From: Pedobacter westerhofensis
GTDB taxonomy: Bacteria; Bacteroidota; Bacteroidia; Sphingobacteriales; Sphingobacteriaceae
NCBI RefSeq assembly: GCF_900182595.1
Contig: NZ_FXTN01000009.1
Span: 186,001 to 250,000, forward strand
Direction of reading: 5' to 3'
DNA length: 64,000 bases
Part shown: piece by piece, positions 33,532 to 42,166 of the stretch
Position numbering within the stretch: position 1 is the first letter of the stretch
Layout of the letters: each line of letters begins with the position of its first letter
Position numbers and translations under genes: made by a program
Notes under the pieces: model-generated
What the model was told of the DNA's origin: nothing
Databases searched by the model: none
What the model saw: the letters and a program-made list of their open reading frames with translations, nothing else

Positions 33532-34962
33532 ATGAATAAGATTTATTTAATGGCATTGCTTTTTCCTTTCGGGACTTGGGCACTGGCACAACAAAAGCAG
33601 CCTGTAGCAGCGGTATATACCACGGCTCAGGGCTCAGATCTCAAAATATCCAAAACTGGAAACCTGAGCTTCACTGATCTCAAACAACCGCTGGAAACCC
33701 AGGTATGTATCTTTGTAGATCCTTCGAAAACCTTTCAAACGCTGGTAGGGATTGGTGGTGCTATTACTGATGCTACTGCAGAAACATACGCGAAATTACC
33801 AAAAGCAGCACAGCAGGAGTTTCTGAAAGCATATTATGACCAGGCAAACGGAATAGGCTTTTCACTGGCCAGGACCAGTATCCACAGTACCGACTTTTCC
33901 AGCGACAGCTATACCTACATTAAGGAAAATGATGCAGAGCTGAAATCTTTTAATGTAAAACATGATGAGAAATACCGTATTCCTCTGATTAAACAGGCTA
34001 TCCAGGCTGCGGGAGGAAAACTCACTATGTTTGTGAGCCCATGGAGCCCGCCGGCATTTATGAAAACGAATGGCAGCATGTTAAAAGGAGGAAAGCTTAA
34101 ACCAGAATTCAGACAGAACTGGGCAAATTACTATGCTAAGTTTATCAAAACATATGAGGCAATGGGGATGCCTGTCTGGGGCCTCACGGTACAGAATGAG
34201 CCGATGGCAACGCAAACCTGGGAATCATGTGTTTTTACTGCCGAGGATGAACGTGATTTTATCAAAGAATATTTGGGCCCGACTTTGCAGAAAGAGGGCT
34301 TGTCTGATAAAAAACTGATTGCCTGGGACCATAACCGGGATCAGATGTATCAGCGTGCGAGCACGATCTTAAGTGATCCTGAGGCAGCTAAATATGTATG
34401 GGGCATAGGTTACCACTGGTATGAAACCTGGACCGGTAGCGGGATGTTGTTCGAAAATGAAAAACTGGTAAAACAAGCTTTCCCTGATAAGGAACTGATC
34501 TTTACAGAAGGTTGTGTGGAGAAGTTTAATATTGACAGCATTGGCAGCTGGGCACTGGGAGAGCGTTATGGCTATTCCATGATCAACGACTTTAACAGCG
34601 GCACAGCAGCCTGGACAGACTGGAATATGCTGCTCGATGAAAAAGGAGGCCCTAACCATGTGGGCAATTTCTGTTTCGCCCCAGTGCATGCAGACAGTAA
34701 AACGGGCAAACTGATTTATACAAACTCTTATTATTACATGGGACAATTCTCTAAGTTTATCCGTCCCGGAGCAAAAAGGATAGTGAGTTCTTCAAACCGC
34801 GATAAATTGCTGACCACGGCATTCATCAATCCAGATGGTAAAATGGCGGTGGTAGTGATGAATAAATCAAATGATAAACTGCCATACTATTTATGGATTG
34901 CCGGAAAAGCAGCTGAAAGTATCAGTCTGCCACACTCTATTTCCACCATTGTACTTGAGTAG
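33532..34962 (+). CDS. GH30 family glucosylceramidase-like hydrolase
   Basis: A 476-residue secreted glycosidase. A signal peptide (MNKIYLMALLFPFGTWALA) is followed by the GH30 (beta/alpha)8 barrel with side beta domain. The acid/base Glu is E223 in TVQNEP and the nucleophile is E326 in FTEGC. SPWSPPAFMKTNGSM is another family marker. Members split beta-1,6- or beta-linked glucosides. It is monocistronic, with a strong terminator after the stop. Exact substrate cannot be read from sequence. Confidence 0.93.
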   Translation: MNKIYLMALLFPFGTWALAQQKQPVAAVYTTAQGSDLKISKTGNLSFTDLKQPLETQVCIFVDPSKTFQTLVGIGGAITDATAETYAKLPKAAQQEFLKAYYDQANGIGFSLARTSIHSTDFSSDSYTYIKENDAELKSFNVKHDEKYRIPLIKQAIQAAGGKLTMFVSPWSPPAFMKTNGSMLKGGKLKPEFRQNWANYYAKFIKTYEAMGMPVWGLTVQNEPMATQTWESCVFTAEDERDFIKEYLGPTLQKEGLSDKKLIAWDHNRDQMYQRASTILSDPEAAKYVWGIGYHWYETWTGSGMLFENEKLVKQAFPDKELIFTEGCVEKFNIDSIGSWALGERYGYSMINDFNSGTAAWTDWNMLLDEKGGPNHVGNFCFAPVHADSKTGKLIYTNSYYYMGQFSKFIRPGAKRIVSSSNRDKLLTTAFINPDGKMAVVVMNKSNDKLPYYLWIAGKAAESISLPHSISTIVLE

Positions 34963-34988
34963 CAAACCAAATTTTACAACGAATCACC

Positions 34989-35030
34989 TGCCGGCCCTTT
35001 CAAAATAGGGCCGGCATGTATTTTTTCTTT
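34989..35030 (+). terminator. Intrinsic terminator after GH30 gene
   Basis: Arms TGCCGGCCCT (34989-34998) and AGGGCCGGCA (35007-35016) form a perfect 10-bp GC-rich stem with an 8-base loop, followed by TGTATTTTTTCTTT. Confidence 0.9.
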
Positions 35031-35104
35031 TAATTCCCTGTTTCCCCGGATCCATTATCAATGTTGGCACAGATTATGAATCAGGAATCTTTTATGTTAT
35101 TTTC

Positions 35105-35866
35105 ATGAAGCGCTGGCAACTGGGCTTAGGCCTGATTTATATGTTATTCCTGTCTGGTTGTGGTTTTTTATCAAGGATAAGGCAAACTCATCATCATGGT
35201 ATTGAAAGTCATGATTTTGATCTGCCCGTGATCACTTATAACAGTGCAGACTCCAGCTCTAAAAAACTGATGATTTTTTTCTCAGGTGACGGGGGATGGC
35301 TGGACTTTGATGATCAGTTGGCTAGCGGCTTCGCTGCGGAAGGATTTGAAACGGTCGGGTTTAATTCAAGAACGTATTTCTGGACCGGGAGAACGCCCCA
35401 GCAAACGGCAGATGATGTCATGCAGCTGATCAGCAAATATTCTTCCCTGTATAAAACAAACAGGATATACCTTTGCGGCTATTCTTTTGGCGCTGATGTT
35501 GTTCCCTTCATTTATAACAGGTTAGTCCCTTCCATGAAAAATAAAGTGGTAGCGGTTACATTGCTGTCTCCTTTTGCTTCTACTGATTTTATGATCCATA
35601 CTTCTGATCTGCTTAATATAAGCGGAGATGATAAACCCTACAAGGTCCGGCCGGAAGTTGAAGCAATAAAGATTCCTGTCTTCTGTTTTTATGGGGAAAG
35701 GGAACATCCGAGACCCCTGGATTCCATTCAGAAACGAAACTTCTCCCTCAGGCTGCTTCCGGGCGATCACCATTATGATTCCGCTGCCTATCCTGATATC
35801 CTTTCAGCAATGCAGGGCTTAAGGAGGAACCTGCTCTTCAGGCCGTACCGCTTACGAAAGTTATAG
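35105..35866 (+). CDS. VirJ/AcvB-like serine hydrolase lipoprotein
   Basis: A 253-residue alpha/beta hydrolase of the virulence-protein (AcvB/VirJ) family. The lipobox is FLSGC, so it is probably a periplasmic lipoprotein. FFSGDGGWLDFDDQLA matches the family's SGDGGW motif, GYSFGADV holds the nucleophile Ser, and GDHHYDSAAY the catalytic His. Agrobacterium AcvB cleaves lysyl-phosphatidylglycerol; whether this homologue does so is unknown, and no aminoacyl-PG synthase gene is near. It stands alone between two terminator-bounded units. Confidence 0.85.
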   Translation: MKRWQLGLGLIYMLFLSGCGFLSRIRQTHHHGIESHDFDLPVITYNSADSSSKKLMIFFSGDGGWLDFDDQLASGFAAEGFETVGFNSRTYFWTGRTPQQTADDVMQLISKYSSLYKTNRIYLCGYSFGADVVPFIYNRLVPSMKNKVVAVTLLSPFASTDFMIHTSDLLNISGDDKPYKVRPEVEAIKIPVFCFYGEREHPRPLDSIQKRNFSLRLLPGDHHYDSAAYPDILSAMQGLRRNLLFRPYRLRKL

Positions 35867-36057
35867 CCGGGCGCATCAAAGCTCCGGATTTGTTAGGGAT
35901 AGAGTGGATAAAATCACATTGATAACGGATGTATGGCGTCCTGACTGAGGAAGTCCTAAATTTATAGGGAAGGTTTAACCTTATTTGCATAGCGGTTAGT
36001 TGTGATTTTTCTTTACAAAGTAATATTTGGGGCTGGCGCTTAAAAAAACGATTTGTC

Positions 36058-36091
36058 TTTTGTGCTAAACTCCCAATTACAAATACCTTTG
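36058..36091 (+). promoter_or_regulatory. Bacteroidota promoter of the DUF3050 gene
   Basis: -33 element TTTTG at 36058-36062 and -7 element TACCTTTG at 36084-36091, 21 bases apart, fit the Bacteroidota sigma-A pattern. The ATG is 28 bases downstream. Confidence 0.65.
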
Positions 36092-36119
36092 CGGCATTAT
36101 TATAAAAAGATAAATCACG

Positions 36120-36899
36120 ATGAATAGTCATATCGCCAGGATACAGTCGGTAATAGAACCGTTAAGACAGGAAATTATTAATCACAAGGTATATTCAGTG
36201 ATCAACAGCATAGATGATCTGAAAGTATTTATGCAATACCATGTATATGCAGTGTGGGATTTTATGTCATTGTTAAAATCCCTGCAGATTGGCCTGACCA
36301 GTACAAGTACACCCTGGTTTCCGGTTGGGAACGCAAATACACGCTATCTGATCAACGAAATCGTTACCGGTGAAGAATCTGATGTGGACGGGGCAGGAGT
36401 ACGTAAGAGTCACTACGAGATGTACCTTGAAGCGATGGAGCAATGCGGCGCGGATATCAAACCTGTTCTCGAATTTACTGCGATCTTAAAAGAAAGCGGT
36501 TCATTCTTTAAGGCTTACACCGAAGCTGAAGTACCAAAGGAGGCGCGCGAATTTATGGACTTTACATTTGAGGTGATCAATGGAAAGCAATCCCATCTGC
36601 AGTCCGCCGCCTTTACTTTTGGCAGGGAAGACCTGATTCCAAATATGTTTATCTCTATTGTAAGGGACCTGAACCAGAAGTTCCCGGATCAGCTGTCGCT
36701 GATCAAATATTACCTGGACCGTCATATTGAAGTTGATGGTGATCATCACTCACACCTGGCGCTTGATATGACTACAGAATTATGTGGTGATAACGAGGCC
36801 TACTGGAAAGCCGCAGAAGAGGTTACTGTTGCATCCCTCAAGCACCGTATTAACTTATGGAACGGGGTTTACAATGAAATTGTGGGTGTAAAGGCATAA
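36120..36899 (+). CDS. DUF3050 protein, haem-oxygenase-like fold
   Basis: A 259-residue all-helical soluble protein of DUF3050. Repeated acidic/His motifs are spaced as in the haem-oxygenase-like (TenA/UndA/CADD) superfamily: FMQYHVYAVWDFMSLLKSLQ near residues 37-57, NEIVTGEESDVDG near 79-91, SHYEMYLEAM near 96-105, and DRHIEVDGDHHSHLALDM near 199-216. These could form a di-iron site. Reaction and substrate are unknown, and the metal-enzyme idea is inference. It has its own promoter and a perfect terminator, so it is monocistronic. Confidence 0.82.
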   Translation: MNSHIARIQSVIEPLRQEIINHKVYSVINSIDDLKVFMQYHVYAVWDFMSLLKSLQIGLTSTSTPWFPVGNANTRYLINEIVTGEESDVDGAGVRKSHYEMYLEAMEQCGADIKPVLEFTAILKESGSFFKAYTEAEVPKEAREFMDFTFEVINGKQSHLQSAAFTFGREDLIPNMFISIVRDLNQKFPDQLSLIKYYLDRHIEVDGDHHSHLALDMTTELCGDNEAYWKAAEEVTVASLKHRINLWNGVYNEIVGVKA

Positions 36900-36900
36900 A

Positions 36901-36942
36901 ATAAGAAATCCGGTTCTCATCAAAGAGAACCGGATTTCTTAT
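36901..36942. terminator. Bidirectional terminator, perfect 18-bp stem
   Basis: Arms at 36901-36918 and 36925-36942 are exact reverse complements around a 6-base loop (ATCAAA). Both strands continue into U-rich sequence (CTTATTTATT and CTTATTTTAT). It directly abuts the stops of DUF3050 and the convergent S1 gene, serving both. Confidence 0.95.
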
Positions 36943-37776
36943 TTATTCAGAGAGCAGCCTGATCTCATGATCGCCAATGGTGATCAATCGTTCTTTGTAC
37001 AATGCTCCTGTAGTCTTTTTGAATGCTTTCTTGCTCACTTTCAATAAGTCATAGATATCATCCGGGGTACTTTTATCACCGATGGGAAGAACTCCCTGGT
37101 TTTCTTCGAGCATTTTAATCAGCACCTCTTTCATATCCAGGATATGGCCATAACCCATAGGCTGCAGGCTCAGGTCAATTTTACCTTCTACACGAACTTT
37201 CTTGATCCAGCCTTTTCTTACTTCGCCGGGGTTGAGCTGGTCAAACAATTCATTTGTATAGAGTAAACCAATATATTTATTGTCGATAATCGCATTGTAT
37301 CCCAAATCACTGCGGTCTGCGATCAATAAGCTCACTTCATCGCCTTCTTCAAAATTAATATCATCCTCCTCAACATAGTTGGTTAATCTTGAAGACGCTA
37401 CCATACGGTCGTTAGCATCATCCAGGAATACGTAAACCACATGTTTGTCGCCTTTGAACATCGGGCGCTTCTGTTCTTTCTCAGGTACATAAACATCCTT
37501 ATCAATGCCAATGTCCATGAAAACACCATTTTCACCATCCTCTACAACTGTCAAATAGGCAAAGTCGCCCACACAAGCCAGGGGCTTTTGTGTTGTAGCA
37601 TGTAATTTCCCGTCCTTATGCATGTATACAAAAACATTGATATTCTCGCCAACTTCCGCATCCTTAGGGACATGGTTGTAGGGCAACAGCGCTTCTTTAT
37701 CGCCGTCTGACAGTATCAGGCCTGTTTCTGTCTTATTTATAATTCTGAGTTCGTTGTATTGTCCTATTTGTATCAT
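36943..37776 (-). CDS. CvfB-type S1 RNA-binding protein
   Basis: A 277-residue protein with tandem S1-like OB domains and a C-terminal winged helix, the CvfB/YitL layout. Markers are DGDKEALLPYNHVP, an S1 block (GENGVFMDIGIDKDVYVPEKEQ, about residues 82-103), DRSDLGYNAIIDNKYIGLLY and the C-terminal GDKSTPDDIYDLLKVSKKAFKK. In Staphylococcus aureus CvfB binds RNA and affects virulence genes; here a general role in RNA metabolism is likely. It is single, with a shared bidirectional terminator. Confidence 0.9.
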   Translation of the reverse strand: MIQIGQYNELRIINKTETGLILSDGDKEALLPYNHVPKDAEVGENINVFVYMHKDGKLHATTQKPLACVGDFAYLTVVEDGENGVFMDIGIDKDVYVPEKEQKRPMFKGDKHVVYVFLDDANDRMVASSRLTNYVEEDDINFEEGDEVSLLIADRSDLGYNAIIDNKYIGLLYTNELFDQLNPGEVRKGWIKKVRVEGKIDLSLQPMGYGHILDMKEVLIKMLEENQGVLPIGDKSTPDDIYDLLKVSKKAFKKTTGALYKERLITIGDHEIRLLSE

Positions 37777-37914
37777 TAATCTTTACCGTTATTCAATCTG
37801 CAAAGGTAGCATTATCAGAACAGTAACCGACAATCATAAATTATCCTTTTTCAGAATTCTTACCGGTTTGATTTACAATTATTAAATCGCAGGGCGATAC
37901 GAAATCAAAATTTA

Positions 37915-38468
37915 TTAAAATATGCGGTATCCAATCCTTACAGCGATTTGATTGGAATGGGAAAAGCTTTTGTCGTAATTCTCATATTTCAATCCAAGAT
38001 CAAATCTGCTGCCCAGTTCTGTTGCGGCGCTGGCAGACCATACCGTATTTGAATTTCCGTTGACATCTATAGCGATACCAGCAGCCCCGGCCAGGTATAA
38101 TTTTTCTGCAGGATATAACTTAAGTCCAAGTTTGAGCGGGATGAGGTTCTGGTCTGTGCTGTAATGAAATGTTACCGGGGGATAAGGGGGGCGAAAGTAA
38201 AAGTTACAGCTTCTGTTTTGTTGGTGATGCGTGTAAACCCGGCACTGAAGGTGAGGCCCAGGAGATCTGTCAGCTGGCGTTCAACCTGCAGGTCGGCGCC
38301 AATGACCAAACGCGGGTTATGGAATGTAATCCCTGGATTCAATGAGGCGGTTAAATTCCATATACCCCGGTCGGCGGCCTGATGGTCTGAAGATCCTGAA
38401 GTTTGTGCGCGTAACGTGGTAAGCTGTGCAAATAGCAGTAATGCAGTAAGTTTGAATATTTTTTTCAT
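37915..38468 (-). pseudogene. Outer-membrane beta-barrel protein, frameshifted
   Basis: Start MKKIFKLTALLLFAQLTTLRA is a signal peptide (ATG at 38468-38466). The first frame runs to a TAA at 38174-38172. The adjacent frame then continues without stops from PPVTFHYSTDQN to a C-terminal IRIGYRIF ending in Phe at 37915, the hallmark of a BAM-targeted barrel. Joining the frames needs a one-base change in G-runs (plus strand) at 38177-38181 (five G) or 38186-38191 (six G). The joined product is about 184 residues. It may be a pseudogene, a sequencing error or a phase-variable gene. Confidence 0.75.
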
Positions 38469-38596
38469 CTGAAGTATTTTGCAGATATGACCATCGTGAT
38501 CAGGTTTACCCTCATCCATGATTTAAATATTTCTGCTAAACTCATTATATTTAAATTTTGAGAACATATTCTGATGCTTAATGTTAACCTCTTCAG

Positions 38597-39109
38597 ATGA
38601 ACAATTCAGATACCAGCCCTATTAAAACAGCATTTCAGCCAATTGTTAACCAGCAGTGTACTGTGCTTTTGCTGGGCACAATGCCGGGAGACCGGTCGTT
38701 GCGGCTCCAGCAATATTACGGACATGCGGGAAATCATTTCTGGAAACTGATATATACACTTTTTGGTCAGCCTCTGGAGCCCGATTATGAATCCCGGAAG
38801 TTGTTCTTACTGGAGCATCATATCGCCTTATGGGACGTACTGGAATCTTGCACCTGCGAGGGCAGTTTAGACAGTAATATCAAAAATGAAGTTGTAAATG
38901 ACTTTGCGGCTTTTTATCATCAGTATCCAAATATCGGCCACGTCTTTTTTGACAGCAAAAAGGCTGAGGAATTTTACCTGCGTTATGTAAAAAAGAGTGA
39001 AGACAAGATCTATCATTTGCTGCCCTCTCCAAGCCGCGCGAATGCCTCCAAATCATTTGACCAAAAACTGGAAGCCTGGACGGAATTGTTGCTGTATACA
39101 AAAGAATAA
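38597..39109 (+). CDS. DNA-deoxyinosine (hypoxanthine) glycosylase, UDG superfamily
   Basis: A 170-residue repair enzyme of the family-6 uracil/hypoxanthine DNA glycosylases. The start of the fold, LLLGTMPGDRSLRLQQYYGHAGNHFWK, contains the family's active-site loop. ALWDVLESC and the later LLPSPSRAN (the UDG motif 2 equivalent, HPSPLS-like) are present. It removes deaminated adenine (hypoxanthine) from DNA. It lies alone between the broken barrel gene (divergent) and an MFS gene. Confidence 0.88.
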   Translation: MNNSDTSPIKTAFQPIVNQQCTVLLLGTMPGDRSLRLQQYYGHAGNHFWKLIYTLFGQPLEPDYESRKLFLLEHHIALWDVLESCTCEGSLDSNIKNEVVNDFAAFYHQYPNIGHVFFDSKKAEEFYLRYVKKSEDKIYHLLPSPSRANASKSFDQKLEAWTELLLYTKE

Positions 39110-39137
39110 ATCGTATTAATCAATCACTTGTGTTGTT

Positions 39138-39145
39138 TATCTTTG
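39138..39145 (+). promoter_or_regulatory. -7 promoter element before MFS gene
   Basis: TATCTTTG matches TAnnTTTG and ends eight bases before the ATG at 39154, implying a very short or absent leader. No good -33 element is visible. Confidence 0.5.
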
Positions 39146-39153
39146 CAGCATAA

Positions 39154-40314
39154 ATGAACGATATCATCTCCAAAAATACACACAGGATATTCCTGAGCAC
39201 ATTTTTCTTTATGTCGGGTTTTAGTTTTGCCACCTGGGCATCAAGAATTCCGACGATCAAAATGGCATTTGGGTTTAATGATGCTGAATTGGGTTCTATT
39301 CTGCTGGCTATGCCCGTTGGATCACTCATCGGGCTGCCTATTTCGGGCTGGCTGGTATCACGTTACGACAGCCGTGTCCCGCTTACAGTTGGCTATGCAT
39401 TAAATTCAGTGGCGATGGCTTTGATTGGCTTTACGCACAATACAGTAGCGCTGGTTGCGGCCGTGGTTTTATTTGCTTTTACGTCAAGGATATTCAATAT
39501 ATCGATGAACACGCAGGCGATTACCGTACAAAAGCTCTTTGAAAAAAAAATCAATGGTTCATTTCATGGTTTCTGGAGCACCGGGGGAATAGCCGGTGTG
39601 GCTTTTTCTACATTGCTGCTTGCACTGAATACATCTATTCAGGTACACTTTCTGATCGTTGCCTGTATTACCCTGTTAATGGCAGTTTACTCCTTCAGGT
39701 TTCTTTTAAAGGGCGACCGGTCGGCCAGTGGAAATAAACTTATCATTGGAAAGCCTGATCCCTATATTCTAAGCCTGGGAATTGTTGCTTTTCTTTCGGC
39801 TATCTGTGAGGGTGGTATGTTCGACTGGAGCGGTATCTACTTCCAGCAGGTATTGCACGTGAAAATTTTTACATACGGATACCTGATCTTTATGATGTTT
39901 ATGGCGATGTCCAGATTTTTATCTGATCTGATCATCGGGAGAATTGGAATGGCTGCTACTTATCTGATGAGTGCTGCCTTTATCATCTCAGGTATATTTA
40001 TGGCGATTGTGATTCCCCATTTCTGGATCGCAATGATCGGTTTTTCACTCGTTGGTTTCGGAACGGCCTCAGTAATTCCGATGTCCTATTCAATGGCAGG
40101 TAATTCCAGGAAATATTCTGCAGGTATGGCTATTTCTATCATTGCCACATATTATATTACTGGTACGTTTTTAGGCCCCCCGCTGATTGGTTACCTGGCA
40201 CACGCCTTTGGTTTAAGAGTTGCATTTGTCGTATTTGCATTCTGTGGACTGATGCTTATTCCTGTATCACAGCGGGTATTTAAGTATAAGAAAATCGAAG
40301 AAGAAATTATTTAA
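39154..40314 (+). CDS. MFS transporter, YbjJ-like
   Basis: A 386-residue permease with 12 predicted helices. FFFMSGFSFATWASRIPTIK at the start and GLPISGWLVSRYDSR in the A-loop resemble the YbjJ/sugar-type group. FDWSGIYF near the middle (residue about 225) is also typical of it. Substrate is unknown. The gene has its own -7 element and a terminator after it, before the thioredoxin gene. Confidence 0.88.
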   Translation: MNDIISKNTHRIFLSTFFFMSGFSFATWASRIPTIKMAFGFNDAELGSILLAMPVGSLIGLPISGWLVSRYDSRVPLTVGYALNSVAMALIGFTHNTVALVAAVVLFAFTSRIFNISMNTQAITVQKLFEKKINGSFHGFWSTGGIAGVAFSTLLLALNTSIQVHFLIVACITLLMAVYSFRFLLKGDRSASGNKLIIGKPDPYILSLGIVAFLSAICEGGMFDWSGIYFQQVLHVKIFTYGYLIFMMFMAMSRFLSDLIIGRIGMAATYLMSAAFIISGIFMAIVIPHFWIAMIGFSLVGFGTASVIPMSYSMAGNSRKYSAGMAISIIATYYITGTFLGPPLIGYLAHAFGLRVAFVVFAFCGLMLIPVSQRVFKYKKIEEEII

Positions 40315-40385
40315 AAAAAATCTGTCTGTTTATATAATAATTACAATTATCAGCGTTTATATATCCGAGAGCGTTAATTTAGATG

Positions 40386-40423
40386 GCGGGGATGTTGCGA
40401 AAGTGATATCCCCGCTTCTTTTT
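40386..40423 (+). terminator. Intrinsic terminator after MFS gene
   Basis: GCGGGGAT (40386-40393) pairs with ATCCCCGC (40408-40415), followed by TTCTTTTT. Confidence 0.85.
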
Positions 40424-40499
40424 GTGATCAGCCGTTCCAGGGTTGCCGGCAGGTAAAACAATATTCCGATGCCTGCTGTTATTCCTCAAAACAAAAGGT

Positions 40500-40796
40500 A
40501 TGTCAAACTTCACAGAAATTATTAAATCCGAAAAGCCCGTACTGGTAGACTTCTCTGCCGAGTGGTGCGGCCCCTGTAAAATGATGGCCCCTATCCTGCA
40601 GCAGTTAAAAGGAATGATGGGAGAGAGGGCAACAATACTAAAGGTTGATGTGGATAAAAATCCTGCAGTTTCCAGTCAGTACCAGATTCAGGGTGTTCCC
40701 ACACTTATCCTGTTTAAAGGCGGTGAAGTGAAATGGAGACAGTCTGGCGTGATTCCAGCAAGTCAGTTGCAAGGTATTATTGAAAGGCACTTGTAA
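40500..40796 (+). CDS. trxA: Thioredoxin
   Basis: A 98-residue thioredoxin with the WCGPC active site (Cys23 and Cys26), the buried Asp in VDFSAEWC and the cis-Pro in GVPTLILF. It reduces disulfides in the cytoplasm. The start at 40500 (MSNFTEIIKSEKP) was chosen over an upstream ATG at 40443, because the extra 19 residues are not thioredoxin-like and the shorter form matches family length. The symbol denotes the family; other thioredoxins may exist in the genome. Confidence 0.93.
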   Translation: MSNFTEIIKSEKPVLVDFSAEWCGPCKMMAPILQQLKGMMGERATILKVDVDKNPAVSSQYQIQGVPTLILFKGGEVKWRQSGVIPASQLQGIIERHL

Positions 40797-40813
40797 ATTT
40801 AACTGAGGTAATT

Positions 40814-42004
40814 TCAGACATATGTTCTGTTAATATAAACTTCTGCGATTGTACCGCTCCCTTCAATTGATCGTAGCCTGAATTCGCCATTCAGGTCCTG
40901 CACCATCCGTTGCACCAGCGACAATCCGGATTTGTCATCACATGGATCTGTAGTTTCGATTCCCATGATAATCTGATCTACCGTCGCATCGCTCATACCC
41001 CTGCCGGAATCGGTTACCTTGATCTTGAGCAGGTTGTAAGTTGCTTCAGGACTAATCTCCAGATCAACTGTGATCAGCCCCATTTCTGCAGTGCAGTTTA
41101 GTGCACAGTTGATCAGGTTACCTGTGATCTGCAATACCTTGTTTTTTTCGAACGGAACAAACTTTGTGCGTTCACTCACATTAATTTCAAGATCTATACC
41201 TTTGGTTATTGCCTGCGGAACATATAACCTTTCCACTTTATCCTTAAAGATATGAAGGTTAAACTCGTCCTTTTTTAAGGGAGGGAGCTGAGTTTCAGAG
41301 AATATTTCGTTGGTAATCTGCAGTATGCCCTTGCTGCTGCTGTTGATGTGTGTTGCAGCCTCCAGAATATCGGTCATGGTATTTTCTGTTCCCTGATCAG
41401 CGATCAGGCCAGACAGGCCAATAATGCCCGAAAGTGGCCCCCTGATATCATGAGCAATTTTTTTCTGGATATCCATTAACTCTGTGAGGTTGTGTTTAAG
41501 CGTATCAATGGTCTTAAGCGTATTTAGCCGGTTCGAAACCTCATCAGCCACTATCTTCAGCAGTTCAATTTTTTCCGGGCTGAGCGACCTGAATTCAGTG
41601 TCTACTACACATAATGCTCCGATATGGTGACCATCTGAAGTCTTTAGCGGTAAGCCAAAGTAATATTTTAACTGAAGCGGCCCTGCTACATAAGGTTTAT
41701 CTTTAAAACGCTCGTCGTCGGAGAGATCCGGGACTTCGAACTGTTCATTACCAGTAATGGTGTACTGACAAACTGAATCTTCACGCGGCATCTGATCAAT
41801 ATTGAGGCCGTGGTTGGCAATAGTCCATTGTGTAAAAGAATCAATAAGGTTAACAAGCGATATTTTAGTGCCGGCAATCTTTGCCGCCAGGGTGGCAAGA
41901 GCTTTGAACTGGCCGGCCAGATTAGAGTAGTCAACGTCGAGTTCGGCGAGGCTGAACACTCTTTCTATCTCGTTCTCAGGTAGGGGGAGAGGGTTTTTAG
42001 TCAT
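40814..42004 (-). CDS. GAF-domain sensor histidine kinase
   Basis: A 396-residue soluble kinase. GAF domain at residues about 25-165 (AKIAGTKISLVNLIDSFTQW, GALCVVD). HisKA follows with H-box IAHDIRGPLSGIIGLSG near 187, then a catalytic domain. The ATP boxes are somewhat degenerate: N-box reads NLINCALN, G1 DSGRGMS is good, and G2 is reduced to GLSLVQ. It is cytoplasmic, with no membrane helix and no adjacent response regulator. It may have weak or altered kinase activity, or join a phosphorelay. Confidence 0.88.
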   Translation of the reverse strand: MTKNPLPLPENEIERVFSLAELDVDYSNLAGQFKALATLAAKIAGTKISLVNLIDSFTQWTIANHGLNIDQMPREDSVCQYTITGNEQFEVPDLSDDERFKDKPYVAGPLQLKYYFGLPLKTSDGHHIGALCVVDTEFRSLSPEKIELLKIVADEVSNRLNTLKTIDTLKHNLTELMDIQKKIAHDIRGPLSGIIGLSGLIADQGTENTMTDILEAATHINSSSKGILQITNEIFSETQLPPLKKDEFNLHIFKDKVERLYVPQAITKGIDLEINVSERTKFVPFEKNKVLQITGNLINCALNCTAEMGLITVDLEISPEATYNLLKIKVTDSGRGMSDATVDQIIMGIETTDPCDDKSGLSLVQRMVQDLNGEFRLRSIEGSGTIAEVYINRTYV

Positions 42005-42166
42005 AAATAATTGATGTGTAAGAAGCGCAACACTAAAATAAGGGTTCTACTTTAAAATTTTCTGTTCATTATCCAAAAATCCTGTTCATTTTTAGGACCG
42101 GATTAAATCGGTTTAATGCTGCGCAATACCCAATTATTATATAACTTTAAAAATCAAATATAAATT

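Noticed and set aside
38164..38382. 72-codon plus-strand frame opposite the frameshifted barrel gene
   Set aside because: Antisense to a signal-peptide-bearing barrel protein whose C-terminal sequence is well preserved.
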